NCBI GenBank assembly: GCA_002731275.1
Contig: PCBK01000003.1
Span: forward strand, 1-64,000
Direction: 5' to 3'
Source of the DNA: Deltaproteobacteria bacterium
GTDB lineage: Bacteria; Myxococcota_C; UBA6777
Length of the DNA: 64,000 bases
Part shown: positions 55,587 through 64,000 of the stretch, in pieces
Position numbering within the stretch: position 1 is the stretch's first letter
Layout: each line of letters starts with the position of its first letter
Position numbers and translations under genes: made by a program
Notes under the pieces: generated by a model
Told to the model about the DNA's origin: nothing
Database searches by the model: none
What the model saw: only the letters and a program-made list of their open reading frames with translations

Positions 55587-56342
55587 ATGAAACAGATCGT
55601 CGTCGTCAAGGTTGGAGGTGCACACCTCGACAACCCACAATATCTCGATCAGCTCGCAATCTACCTACAAAATATCCGTGACAAAGGACACCAAATCGTC
55701 CTCGTCCACGGAGGCGGTAAAGAGATCTCCAAGATCCACGAAGTCTATGGACTCCCATTTATCAAGAAGGCTGGTCTTCGCGTCACTCCGCCCGAGAGCA
55801 TGGCGCTCGTCTCCATGGTCCTGTGTGGACTCGTCAACAAACGCCTCGTCTCACACATGAACCGCTTCAATTTAAAAGCCGTCGGATTGAGCGGTGTGGA
55901 CTTTCACATGATGAAATCTGACCTGCTCAACGAGCGAGAATACGGCCGCGTAGGTGGACCACCACGTGTCATCACGACACCACTCTGTCAACTCCTCAAA
56001 GAGAACCATCTCATCGTTCTCGCCCCCGTCTGCGCCGGACCAGATGGCGCACCAGTCAATGTCAACGCCGATGTCTCCGCACAAGCTGTCGCCATCGCGC
56101 TCGAAGCCAAGAGACTCGACTTTGTCACAGATGTCCAAGCCGTCAAAACACAGGAAGGCCCACGACAACAACTCCAAAGCGCCGAAGTTCCCAAACTTAT
56201 CGAGGATGAAATCGTCCAGGGCGGCATGATCCCCAAATTGACGTCAGGTATCGCCGCACTCGAAGGTGGCGTATCACACGTCCGCGTCGGCAACATCTCC
56301 AGCCTTACACATAACACAGCCACAGAGGTGACACTCTCATGA
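55587..56342 (+). CDS. argB: Acetylglutamate kinase
   Basis: Phosphorylates N-acetylglutamate with ATP, second step of arginine synthesis. The 251-residue protein has KVGG (8-11), LVHGGGKEIS (39-48), the substrate site NVNADVSAQAVA and GGMIPKL near the end, as in the short non-feedback-type ArgB of E. coli and archaeal/LysZ relatives. The N-terminal helix of arginine-inhibited enzymes is missing, so arginine feedback is unlikely. AGGAG seven bases before the ATG supports the start. Its last codons overlap argD by four bases. No LysW-type carrier gene is present, which argues for the acetyl route. Confidence 0.93.
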   Translation: MKQIVVVKVGGAHLDNPQYLDQLAIYLQNIRDKGHQIVLVHGGGKEISKIHEVYGLPFIKKAGLRVTPPESMALVSMVLCGLVNKRLVSHMNRFNLKAVGLSGVDFHMMKSDLLNEREYGRVGGPPRVITTPLCQLLKENHLIVLAPVCAGPDGAPVNVNADVSAQAVAIALEAKRLDFVTDVQAVKTQEGPRQQLQSAEVPKLIEDEIVQGGMIPKLTSGIAALEGGVSHVRVGNISSLTHNTATEVTLS

Positions 56343-57538
56343 AACATATCGATCAAAACAACTCCGAGCTCGTCCTTGCACTCGCGGACAAAGTCCTCGC
56401 GCCGACATACACCCGTCCCGAACACCTCTTCGTCGAAGGTGATGGTGTCTTCCTCAAGGACGCAGAAGGCCAACAATTTCTCGATATGACAAGCGGCGTC
56501 GCGGTCAACGCACTCGGCCATAACGCAGAGATCATCAAAAATGCGCTGCGCAAAGGCCTTGAGGGCTTGATCCACACCTCTAACCTCTTTCACACAGCCC
56601 CTGCGATCCTGCTCGCCAACGAATTGGTACAGCACTCCTTCGCGGACAAAGTCTTCTTTACCAACTCCGGCGCAGAGTCCGTCGAAGGTGCGATCAAGTT
56701 TGCCCGGCTTTACGCCAAAGACCGCCACGAGATTGTGTATTTTGACAGCTCATTTCATGGGCGTACACTCGGCGCACTCGCAGCGACAGATAAAGAGAAG
56801 ATCCGCACCCCATTCACACCGCTCCCCACAGGCTACCGCTGCGCCCCCTGGAACCAGCATGTCGCATTTAATTACATCACAGCACAGACCGCTGCAGTGA
56901 TCGTCGAGCCCATCCAAGGCGAAGGTGGTATTCGCTTCGCCGATGAATCCTGGCTGCAAGCCTTACGTGCACATTGCGACAAGGTCGGCGCGCTGCTGAT
57001 CTTCGACGAGGTACAGTGTGGACTCGGTCGCACAGGCACGCTCTGGGGACACCAACACTATGGAATCACACCCGATCTGATGACGCTGGCCAAGCCACTC
57101 GCAGGTGGGCTCCCGATGGGCGCTGTGTTGATGACGCAAAACGTCGCAGATGCTATTACACCGAGCTGCCACGCGACAACATTTGGTGGCGGGCCACTTG
57201 TCGCGACGGTCGCCTACGAAGTGTTCAAAGAGATCTCCAACCCCACCTTCTTGCAAGCGGTCCAACACAAAGGCGCGTTCTTGCTCGAAACGTTACGCGA
57301 TCTGCACTCCCCATATATCGAAGATATTCGCGGCCGGGGGCTGTTTGTCGGTGTCCAACTCAACATCCCGACCCAGCAAGTCGTCGAAGCTGCACGCAAA
57401 GAAGGCCTCCTGCTCGTCGCTGCAGCCAATCAGGTCGTTCGCTTTGTCCCCTCACTTACGATCACAAAGCAAGAGTTGGAGCAGGCTGTCGCCCTCTTCG
57501 CCAAAGCCCTGCACGCAGTCCAATCAACTGACAGTTAA
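56339..57538 (+). CDS. argD: Acetylornithine aminotransferase
   Basis: PLP enzyme that converts N-acetylglutamate semialdehyde to N-acetylornithine. The 399-residue length is normal for ArgD. Motifs: NSGAESVEGAIKFAR, FHGRTLGALAATDKEK, the EPIQGEGG motif, FDEVQCGLGRTG with the PLP Asp, and LMTLAKPLAGGLPMGAV with the Schiff-base Lys. The start overlaps argB by four bases (ATGA), which implies translational coupling. The next gene, a GNAT, starts 58 bases downstream. Confidence 0.96.
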   Translation: MKHIDQNNSELVLALADKVLAPTYTRPEHLFVEGDGVFLKDAEGQQFLDMTSGVAVNALGHNAEIIKNALRKGLEGLIHTSNLFHTAPAILLANELVQHSFADKVFFTNSGAESVEGAIKFARLYAKDRHEIVYFDSSFHGRTLGALAATDKEKIRTPFTPLPTGYRCAPWNQHVAFNYITAQTAAVIVEPIQGEGGIRFADESWLQALRAHCDKVGALLIFDEVQCGLGRTGTLWGHQHYGITPDLMTLAKPLAGGLPMGAVLMTQNVADAITPSCHATTFGGGPLVATVAYEVFKEISNPTFLQAVQHKGAFLLETLRDLHSPYIEDIRGRGLFVGVQLNIPTQQVVEAARKEGLLLVAAANQVVRFVPSLTITKQELEQAVALFAKALHAVQSTDS

Positions 57539-57596
57539 TCCCCTGATAATCGCCCCTCACACTCTTTTCGTGCAAACAAGGAGAACATACCACGCC

Positions 57597-58049
57597 ATGA
57601 AAGCACAGAGAACATATCGGCTCGAACAGGCGACATCAAAAGATATCCCTGCGCTCGTCCAGTTGATGGGAGATGCAGTCCCCGATTGTGCACCACAAAC
57701 CGTATGGGACATCCCCTGGAACTGGTCGTCTTACAGAGTCATTCGCGATCCAGAAGGTGAGATTATCGCAGCGGGCTCCATGCAAGAGGTCGACTCTCAA
57801 AATGTCGAGCTACGCGGTATTGTCGTCAAGTCATCACAGCGCGGTTCGGGCATCGCGACTTACTTGCTCAAGCAGCTGATGGAGCACGTACAGGAGCAAC
57901 AACAGACTCCCATGTGCATCACAGGCAAACCCGGGTTTTTCGAGCAGTTGGGGTTTCAATACGCTCCCCATCTGAGAAAAGCTGAATGGGCACGTGAACG
58001 ACCTGACCGCAGACCTTCTCAACGTATCCCCATGTTTTTTGCACGATAA
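57597..58049 (+). CDS. GNAT acetyltransferase, likely short ArgA-type N-acetylglutamate synthase
   Basis: A 150-residue GNAT enzyme with motif A RGIVVKSSQRGSGIATYLL (acetyl-CoA phosphate loop) and a C-terminal PGFFEQLGFQYAP (F..lGF), typical for the fold. Short stand-alone GNATs in arg clusters often act as N-acetylglutamate synthases. Position between argD and argJ (11 bases before argJ) supports this, although ArgJ may also make acetylglutamate. AGGAG lies 13 bases from the ATG, a long spacing, yet no better start exists in frame. The function is inferred mainly from context. Confidence 0.75.
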   Translation: MKAQRTYRLEQATSKDIPALVQLMGDAVPDCAPQTVWDIPWNWSSYRVIRDPEGEIIAAGSMQEVDSQNVELRGIVVKSSQRGSGIATYLLKQLMEHVQEQQQTPMCITGKPGFFEQLGFQYAPHLRKAEWARERPDRRPSQRIPMFFAR

Positions 58050-58060
58050 GAGGACACACG

Positions 58061-59272
58061 ATGAAACCCTATATTCTCGAAACCCTCGCGGAGGGAGATC
58101 TGTTCTCCGTCCCCGGTATTCAGGGAAGCTCATGCAAAACCGGTGTCAAGCCGTCAGGTTCACCAGACCTGTCTCTGATCGTCGCGGACCAGCCGATGAC
58201 GAGCGCGGCGATGTTCACCAAAAATGAATGCGCCGCAGCCCCCGTCCACCTGTCTCGCGCGCGCGTCCATGAGACAGGACAAACGCGCTCTGTCGTGATC
58301 AACAGTGGTAACGCAAACGCGCTCACAGGCCCACAAGGGATGAAAGACGCCGAAGCGATGATGCAGACACTTGAAACGTATTGCGGCGCGCCTGGCTTTG
58401 TGATGTCGACAGGGATCATCGGCGTCCCCCTCCCCGTCGAGCAGGTACTCGAAGGGATACGCAACGCCAGCCAACAACTGTCCAAAGACCAGCATGAGGT
58501 CAACAAAGCGATCCTGACAACAGACACAAGAGAAAAAACAGTGGCTGTCCAGATCATCGACAGCCGTGACCCCTCACGACATCGTTGGACAATTGGTGGG
58601 ATCGCCAAGGGCTCCGGGATGATTCACCCAAATATGGCGACAATGCTCGCGGTCATCGCGACAGACCTCCCCCTCGCCAGCGTCCAAGTCAAACAAGGTC
58701 TTCAGGACGCGGTGGATCACTCCTTTCACCAAATCTCAGTGGACGGTGACACCAGCACAAATGACACCGTGCTGCTCATGGCACCTCCCGCGCAAGAACC
58801 TCTACCGGAAGGACTCTACGAGACCTTTATGGAGGGTCTACGAAAGGTCGCCATGTCACTCGCCCAACAGATCGTGCTTGATGGCGAAGGTGCCGGGCGT
58901 TGGATGGACATTCATGTCAAAGGCGCAAAAGATCAACAGAGCGCGCGACAGGTCGCCGACGCGATCGCTCGCTCCCCCCTCGTCAAGACTGCCCTCGCAG
59001 GTGGAAATCCCAACTGGGGACGGATCATCTCCGCTGCAGGAAACGCAGGCGTCCCACTTCAGGTCGAGAACATCACCCTGTACCTCGGACAACACGCCGT
59101 TTTACAACACGGCAGCCCCACCCCCGTCGATGCAGCGTTGCTCGATAAGACCTTCTCCGCACAGCGCGTCGATGTCCACTTGGATCTCGGCCAAGGCGAC
59201 GCAAGCACGCTCATGACGACCATCGACCTGACCCACAAATACATCGAAATTAACGCCGAATACACAACGTGA
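58061..59272 (+). CDS. argJ: Ornithine acetyltransferase/N-acetylglutamate synthase
   Basis: Moves the acetyl group from N-acetylornithine to glutamate, recycling it. The 403-residue precursor has KGSGMIHPNMATMLAVI, where self-cleavage occurs before the Thr in ATML to form alpha and beta chains, and GNPNWGRIISAAGNAG in the beta chain. AGAGGA six bases before the ATG fixes the start. With ArgJ present an ArgE deacetylase is not needed for arginine, so the M20 enzyme at 63445 probably serves something else. Confidence 0.96.
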   Translation: MKPYILETLAEGDLFSVPGIQGSSCKTGVKPSGSPDLSLIVADQPMTSAAMFTKNECAAAPVHLSRARVHETGQTRSVVINSGNANALTGPQGMKDAEAMMQTLETYCGAPGFVMSTGIIGVPLPVEQVLEGIRNASQQLSKDQHEVNKAILTTDTREKTVAVQIIDSRDPSRHRWTIGGIAKGSGMIHPNMATMLAVIATDLPLASVQVKQGLQDAVDHSFHQISVDGDTSTNDTVLLMAPPAQEPLPEGLYETFMEGLRKVAMSLAQQIVLDGEGAGRWMDIHVKGAKDQQSARQVADAIARSPLVKTALAGGNPNWGRIISAAGNAGVPLQVENITLYLGQHAVLQHGSPTPVDAALLDKTFSAQRVDVHLDLGQGDASTLMTTIDLTHKYIEINAEYTT

Positions 59273-59327
59273 GTGTGTCTCCCAACACCTCCGTTATTCT
59301 TTCACAAACCCACAAGAGAGGAAGCCT

Positions 59328-59933
59328 ATGCAATCTACATATTATACGAACACAACGAAGCCCACTCCCTCGAATGGTTTGCAGATCCGACGTGTCAAAC
59401 GCCGCGACATGGAGATCGTCGCCCAGCTCGTGAGCTCTTCTGCGGACTGGTATGCCAAATTTGTCGACGCCAAAGACATGGATGAGCACGAGGTCGGCGA
59501 AGAATGGGCCGACGTCAACTACAATCGCCGAGACTTCTACCTTGGCTATGAAGGAAACACCCCTGTCGGTACCATCTCACTCCAGTACTTTGGTGAGTAC
59601 GCCTACCTTGGTTACATCTATCTCGACGTCAAACACGTCGGACAAGGCTACGGCAAACAACTCATGCAATTTGGTGAGCTGCAAGCGCGCCAACGCGGCA
59701 TGAAAGGCATGGCGCTGATCGCACACCCCGAAGCCACGTGGGCCAAAAAAGCCTACCTCAAATACGGATTTGAGCTGACTGAGACCTCCAAACACGCTGT
59801 GACTTCGTGGAACAGAGGCGTCCTACGTCCACACTATGAAGAGGGCTTTGAGCTCTATCTCTACGACTTCAAACAGCGTCCCAACACCAATCTGCTCAAA
59901 CAGTACGCAAAAGAGCTCGCGAGCGCGCTTTAA
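59328..59933 (+). CDS. GNAT-family acetyltransferase
   Basis: A 201-residue GNAT. The acetyl-CoA motif is YLDVKHVGQGYGKQLM (about 98-113), followed by AKKAYLKYGFEL, the usual GNAT C-terminal strand and helix. An N-terminal stretch of ~20 polar residues precedes the fold, and the C-terminus has ~35 extra residues. GAGAGGA five bases before the ATG sets the start. It follows argJ by 55 bases and precedes the ATP-grasp gene by 57 bases, in one direction, so it may belong either to the arg operon or to a separate biosynthetic set. The acceptor is unknown. Confidence 0.85.
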   Translation: MQSTYYTNTTKPTPSNGLQIRRVKRRDMEIVAQLVSSSADWYAKFVDAKDMDEHEVGEEWADVNYNRRDFYLGYEGNTPVGTISLQYFGEYAYLGYIYLDVKHVGQGYGKQLMQFGELQARQRGMKGMALIAHPEATWAKKAYLKYGFELTETSKHAVTSWNRGVLRPHYEEGFELYLYDFKQRPNTNLLKQYAKELASAL

Positions 59934-59990
59934 TCACAAACTTCCTTTCTCCCTCTCCCTTCTTTCCCCACACAACAAAGGAGTCTTTAT

Positions 59991-61256
59991 ATGACTTCGT
60001 CCAAAGACGAACAATATACGCCTATCCGCACAGCGATACTCGGTTTCTGTCTCCCCGCCATGGAAGCCCTCGATGCACACGGACGCCCGTTCGTCGCGGT
60101 CGTCCCAGAAGAGTTCCGTGGATACATGGAGCAGTACGACATCCCACACGTTTGTTGGGACTTTGGCCGCGTCAACGAGCAGTCAGAGCGTCTGGCCCTC
60201 CAACTCAGTGAGCGTGGCGTTAAAGTCGCGGTCCCACTCTACGAAGAGACTGTCGAATGGGCAGGCGCGCTCAATGGACACTTTCGCCAGGATAAGCGTC
60301 TATTTACCCGTTACCTCCTGTTTCGCGACAAAGCCATGATGAAACGACGCGCGCAGATGTACGGAATCCGCGTGGGGGTCTTTGAAGAAGCAGATGACAC
60401 CGAGGCTGTGGAACGCTTTTTCCATCGCGTTAACACCGCGATGTCCAAAATCGAAGGGGATATCAAAGACCCCATCCACCTCAAGCCTCTCAACGCCGCG
60501 GGAAGCCTCGGCCATGAGATGATCAAGAGCGAAGAGGACATCCGCAAGCTCACAGAGAAGAACTTCCCATGCTTGCTCGAAACACACCTCAATGGGCAGG
60601 AGTTTTCATGTGAGGTCTTTGTCCACAACAAAAAGATCCGCTTTCTCAATATCACCGAATACATCCACCTCGGTTACTCCAACTTCGTCCCAGCATCAGA
60701 GACATTGGAGAGTCGACGAGAGCAAATCAAACAAGCCATCCAAGACCTGATCGACGCATTCGACATCGAATACGGCATGATCCACCCTGAGTTCTTCATC
60801 ACACCAGATAACAAGATCAGCTTTGGAGAGGTCGCCGCACGTGTCCCAGGTGGACACATCTTCGAGCTTATCGAAAAAGCCCACGGCTTCAACCCATTCG
60901 TTGGGTTCACCTTGTGCGCCGATCCAGAGACGACAGAAGAAGAATTGCAAGCCTTCTTCCCTCGTTACAACGCAGCAGAGCAGTACGCCGGATGCTTGAT
61001 GGTTTACCCCAAACAATCGGTCATCACACACGCAGAGATGCCAGAAGAGGTCCTCGCCCATCCCTACTACGAGAAACACAACCTCTTTATCCCGAGCAAC
61101 CCCAAAGTCGCAGAGCGAGAAGCCTTCGGAAATCACTACGGCACGATCTATTTCCAAGGTAAAGACCCGGAAGAAATGAGGAAACTGCTCCAGGACTATG
61201 AGCACCTTGACTTTTACGCGAGCACAGATCCAAAAGCCAAACAGAAGGAGTCATAA
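59991..61256 (+). CDS. ATP-grasp ligase
   Basis: A 421-residue ATP-grasp enzyme of the carboxylate-amine ligase type. Residues ~5-110 form an N-terminal Rossmann-like part. The ATP-grasp core follows with FTRYLLFRDKAMMKRRAQMYGI (about 104-125), IHLKPLNAAGSLG (ATP lysine and glycine loop), ETHLNGQEFSCEVFV (EfhGxEfsve-like strand) and MIHPEFFITPD..SFGEVAARVPGG (metal-binding Glu and Asn-type end). Such enzymes activate a carboxylate as acyl phosphate and couple it to an amine, thiol or peptide. AAAGGAG sets the start. It is translationally coupled (TAATG) to the next gene. Substrates unknown. Confidence 0.9.
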   Translation: MTSSKDEQYTPIRTAILGFCLPAMEALDAHGRPFVAVVPEEFRGYMEQYDIPHVCWDFGRVNEQSERLALQLSERGVKVAVPLYEETVEWAGALNGHFRQDKRLFTRYLLFRDKAMMKRRAQMYGIRVGVFEEADDTEAVERFFHRVNTAMSKIEGDIKDPIHLKPLNAAGSLGHEMIKSEEDIRKLTEKNFPCLLETHLNGQEFSCEVFVHNKKIRFLNITEYIHLGYSNFVPASETLESRREQIKQAIQDLIDAFDIEYGMIHPEFFITPDNKISFGEVAARVPGGHIFELIEKAHGFNPFVGFTLCADPETTEEELQAFFPRYNAAEQYAGCLMVYPKQSVITHAEMPEEVLAHPYYEKHNLFIPSNPKVAEREAFGNHYGTIYFQGKDPEEMRKLLQDYEHLDFYASTDPKAKQKES

Positions 61257-63268
61257 TGCACGCTTCGCAAGACAAAAGCGAACAGATCCTGCTCACACTT
61301 CATGAGAGATTCGAGACCATCCTCGAACATCTCAAAACAGCCAAAGAGTTTGCCAAGAGCACGTACCAGACCGACGCCTTCCAGATCGCCGAGACACTCA
61401 TGAATACAGAGGGTGGATTCGACGTATTGTACGAATATGCACCTGTCTTTGACGATATCGGGCTGTTTTACGGCGGTCCCTGGCAACACGCGTCACGCCT
61501 ACAAGCCCCTCTCATCTCCGGATGCTTAAAAGGAAAAGGCGTCTATCCCATCATTGAGATCCTCAGCGATCTCAGGATGCTCGCGATCGCAACACAAAAA
61601 AACACCTCAGAAGAAGTCTCCGCCGAAGAAGCACGTACCTTCCTCAACGAAGCCATGGCCCTCAACCTGGAGCTGCTGTTCCCGGCAGAGACAGAACACA
61701 CCCGTACAGAGGTCTTCCCACACCGCCTCGCGAGCATCAAACTTTTCTCCCTGATCGCCGATGAGCTAGGTGTCGCCTCTTTACATGAGAGTGTCCTGCT
61801 TGAGCTCGAAGCGCTTTGCGCACAACGTCCCATCACCAACAGGCCGATCAAGCGCATCATTAAGATGGCCAAGCGTATCCCAAAAGAACGCATGGATGCA
61901 GACAGCCTCAGCAAGCTGAATGTGTACATCAAAGCAATCGAAGGTGCAGGAAACATCGCCCAAGAGACAAGGGAGCTCGCAGCGTACAGAACGCGACTGG
62001 GAACCCTCGATGAGCAAGCACTTGAGACCGAAGCCAAACAATTCGCGACGTTGATGACAGAGACGGGTCTCTCCTCTCCCCATCACGCGGTCCTGCTTCG
62101 GCATCTCAGAAGACACGCGAAACATCTCTTCCCGACAGCGCTCGGACTCAACGATATCGGGCTGGCCGAGCTCACACAAAATGAAGAGTTGATCCTCAAG
62201 ATCTTCAAAGTTTCGATTTTGCCGAGCACATCATCCTCTATCTACGGTTTGGCACGGATGATCGAGAGAGGTCTATTCTCTCGTAACGAGATTCAGGTTG
62301 GCCTACAAAATCTCATCACGATCGACCTACAAAGTCACGTTCGTAAGAATCTGCTTCAACATCGGACCAAGAAAGACGGCGCAACAGCAAACTCACTGCT
62401 GCTCGCAGGCCTGCTCTCTGTTCTCGGCCACCCACTCGGCGTCGGTCAAGGAAAGACGCCGACGTGTCAGGCAGCTCGCGGGATCAGCCTGTGGGCCCAA
62501 CACGCACCGGGATATCTGATCAAGTTACTCATCTCGGCGGCCAGAGATGGATTTGTCCAAATGAACCTGGAAGACACGACGTATCGCTCAAGTGAGATCC
62601 CCTCCAAACATTACGAAGCGTTGGATCTCACACTCGACGCAGTGTCTCTCGTGCTCGTCCCCCATCTCGACTACATTTACCACCACATGATGATCAAGGT
62701 CGCCTTGCGCTCGGAAGATGGACACAAATGGATCAACCCCGCGCTGTACGGGAGATGGGTCCAACGTGGTTTTGCATCGGTCTTCCCGGATCGAGCACAG
62801 ACTGTCGTCACCAATTACGAGGACTTTGTCAGGCGCTTTTTTGCGACACATCACCCCGCGTACAACGACGCACAGCCCTTGATGTATCCCAACCCTGTCG
62901 GGATCTGTGTGACCAATGGTCACGGTGATTACCTCGGCCCACATGCAATTTCGCTGCAACGTGTGCAGGAAGATACAACAGGTCAACTGCGGGCCTACTT
63001 CTACAACCCAAACAACGAAGGTAGACAAGATTGGGGGATGGGTGTCAAACCCTCCATCAAAGGAAAAGGCGAAGAACCTGGAGAGTCGTCGCTCCCCTTC
63101 GAACAGTTTGCGTCACGACTATACGCCTTCCACTACAACCCTTATGAAGAAGGTGATGCGTACGCGGTCCCCGACAAGATCGTAAAAGACGTCGAAGAGG
63201 CTGCACGCAAAACATGGGGCCGCACCTTCCAATGGCAAAACTGGACCCAAGACGAAGAAGAAGAATAG
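61256..63268 (+). CDS. Uncharacterised 670-residue protein with possible Cys-His-Asn triad
   Basis: I do not recognise a family. There is no signal or membrane span. Residues 1-~370 are helical. The C-terminal part has QGKTPTCQAARGISLWAQ with Cys404 at a helix start, GDYLGPHAISLQRV with His563 at a strand, and YFYNPNNEGR with Asn584, the order and spacing style of papain-like peptidases or transglutaminases; this resemblance is mine and untested. AAGGAG five bases before the ATG and a one-base overlap with the ATP-grasp gene show coupled translation. Together they may form and trim an amide or peptide product. A gap of 176 bases leads to the M20 gene. Confidence 0.75.
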   Translation: MHASQDKSEQILLTLHERFETILEHLKTAKEFAKSTYQTDAFQIAETLMNTEGGFDVLYEYAPVFDDIGLFYGGPWQHASRLQAPLISGCLKGKGVYPIIEILSDLRMLAIATQKNTSEEVSAEEARTFLNEAMALNLELLFPAETEHTRTEVFPHRLASIKLFSLIADELGVASLHESVLLELEALCAQRPITNRPIKRIIKMAKRIPKERMDADSLSKLNVYIKAIEGAGNIAQETRELAAYRTRLGTLDEQALETEAKQFATLMTETGLSSPHHAVLLRHLRRHAKHLFPTALGLNDIGLAELTQNEELILKIFKVSILPSTSSSIYGLARMIERGLFSRNEIQVGLQNLITIDLQSHVRKNLLQHRTKKDGATANSLLLAGLLSVLGHPLGVGQGKTPTCQAARGISLWAQHAPGYLIKLLISAARDGFVQMNLEDTTYRSSEIPSKHYEALDLTLDAVSLVLVPHLDYIYHHMMIKVALRSEDGHKWINPALYGRWVQRGFASVFPDRAQTVVTNYEDFVRRFFATHHPAYNDAQPLMYPNPVGICVTNGHGDYLGPHAISLQRVQEDTTGQLRAYFYNPNNEGRQDWGMGVKPSIKGKGEEPGESSLPFEQFASRLYAFHYNPYEEGDAYAVPDKIVKDVEEAARKTWGRTFQWQNWTQDEEEE

Positions 63269-63444
63269 CGCACACTCCCCCCACGCCAATCGCTCTCCTC
63301 CCAAGACTGCCGAGCACAAAACCAACCAGAAACATCGACGGAAATGAAGCAGAACATCCCTTGCCGGGTTGCGTTCTTTTCCACAAATCCGCATGTTCAT
63401 CAGAGACATTGTTTGACTTAGCACAAAGCACAAAGAGGCACGAG

Positions 63445-64000
63445 ATGAGTACACCCTCCATACAACGCACAATACAATCATATATCCCCGACTTGATCGC
63501 ATTTCGGCACGACCTCCACAAACACCCAGAGGTATCCAACGAAGAAGCGAACACAGCGCAACGGGTGAAAGACTTCCTCGCTCCCTATCAACCCTCCCGT
63601 GTACTTGAAGGGCTTGGCGGACACGGCCTCGCCTATTGCTATGAAGGCAAAGAACCTGGCCCCACCATCATGCTGCGCTGCGAACTTGACGCGCTCCCGA
63701 TCACTGAGATCAACACTTTCGCGCACCGCTCCACAAACGATGACGTCTCCCACAAGTGCGGACATGATGGACACATGAGTATCCTCGCGGGCGTCGCACG
63801 ATTGCTCCATGAGCATCCAGTCGAAAAAGGGCAGGTTATTCTTCTGTTTCAACCTGCGGAGGAGACCGGAGAAGGCGCACGACGAGTGCTACAAGACGAG
63901 GCCTTCCTCAACATCAAACCAGACTTCGCTTTCGCGCTCCACAACCTGCCCAACTACCCAGAAGGTCATATCATCTTTCGCCCTGGCCCCATGGCCTGTG
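63445..64000 (+). CDS. M20D-family amidohydrolase (partial, runs off the window)
   Basis: The first 185 residues of a zinc metallo-amidohydrolase. RHDLHKHPEVS (about 21-31), KCGHDGHM (about 108-115, metal His and catalytic Asp) and QPAEETGEGARR (about 135-146, general-base Glu and metal Glu) match the M20D group, which removes acyl or amino-acid groups (IAA-amino acid hydrolase, hippurate hydrolase, AbgB type). The frame stays open to the last base. AGAGG six bases before the ATG supports the start. It lies 176 bases after the 670-residue protein in the same direction and may complete that pathway by hydrolysing an N-acyl intermediate. Confidence 0.9.
   Translation, partial: MSTPSIQRTIQSYIPDLIAFRHDLHKHPEVSNEEANTAQRVKDFLAPYQPSRVLEGLGGHGLAYCYEGKEPGPTIMLRCELDALPITEINTFAHRSTNDDVSHKCGHDGHMSILAGVARLLHEHPVEKGQVILLFQPAEETGEGARRVLQDEAFLNIKPDFAFALHNLPNYPEGHIIFRPGPMAC

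Noticed and set aside
54492-61256. LysW-type amino-group-carrier pathway (AAA-type argB plus ATP-grasp)
   Set aside because: No LysW-like acidic carrier gene is present, and argJ together with the GNAT points to the acetyl route. The ATP-grasp protein lacks resemblance to LysX as far as I can see.

Overview
The window looks like chromosome of a didermic, predatory or social deltaproteobacterium, most likely a member of Myxococcota (or the related Bradymonadales). The evidence is a family of traits rather than one marker: an MXAN_5187-like protein, Stig1-type and CPxxC..DxDC cysteine-rich lipoproteins, a beta-helix protein with a MYXO-CTERM-like tail (CGC, membrane span, basic end), a MopE-like D-x-D-x-D-G-Y motif, a membrane-bound Ser/Thr kinase, a sigma-54 activator, and an alpha-2-macroglobulin/PbpC operon. 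Base composition looks moderate, and the gene at 5850-7289 looks AT-richer than its neighbours.

Layout. 1-98: end of one tRNA and a complete tRNA-Asp. 231-5176: MAPEG membrane protein, MXAN_5187-like protein, a Cys-cluster protein, and an SDR coupled to a striking steroid 5-alpha-reductase homologue. 5177-5849: non-coding repeat patchwork with a nine-unit 21-bp array. 5850-10598: PQQ-propeller protein followed by a small repeat element, bestrophin, FumC, RluA. 10776-20154: envelope and lipoprotein genes (two Cys-rich, one TPR), a possible restriction-like protein and a rhomboid protease. 20155-21947: a small zinc-ribbon/MopE-like protein followed by a radical SAM/SPASM enzyme, with a sigma-54-type promoter upstream and a 15-bp stem hairpin between the two genes. 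21963-35399: amidase, a lipoprotein, beta-helix surface protein, TIGR02206 and EthA-like monooxygenase pair, TerB-like membrane protein, class III aminotransferase, TIMP-like protein, sensor-type Ser/Thr kinase and CBS protein. 35679-37395: a 173-bp MITE-like element and a B12-binding radical SAM protein. 37539-51374: a three-gene operon of about 14 kb (giant PPC-like repeat protein, alpha-2-macroglobulin, PbpC). 51634-54005: pirin and a sigma-54 activator with tandem operators. 54492-64000: arginine genes argC-argB-argD-GNAT-argJ running into a GNAT, an ATP-grasp enzyme, a 670-residue protein with a possible Cys-His-Asn triad, and the start of an M20 amidohydrolase.

The best candidates for undescribed biology are (1) the sigma-54-driven small protein plus rSAM/SPASM pair; (2) the repeat element found twice, each time exactly at a stop codon, whose internal reading frame shows mainly synonymous change; (3) the GNAT/ATP-grasp/670-aa/M20 set attached to the arginine genes; and (4) the giant PPC-like protein as a third partner of the A2M-PbpC pair. 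All functional statements are read from sequence and remembered family motifs; no database search was run.
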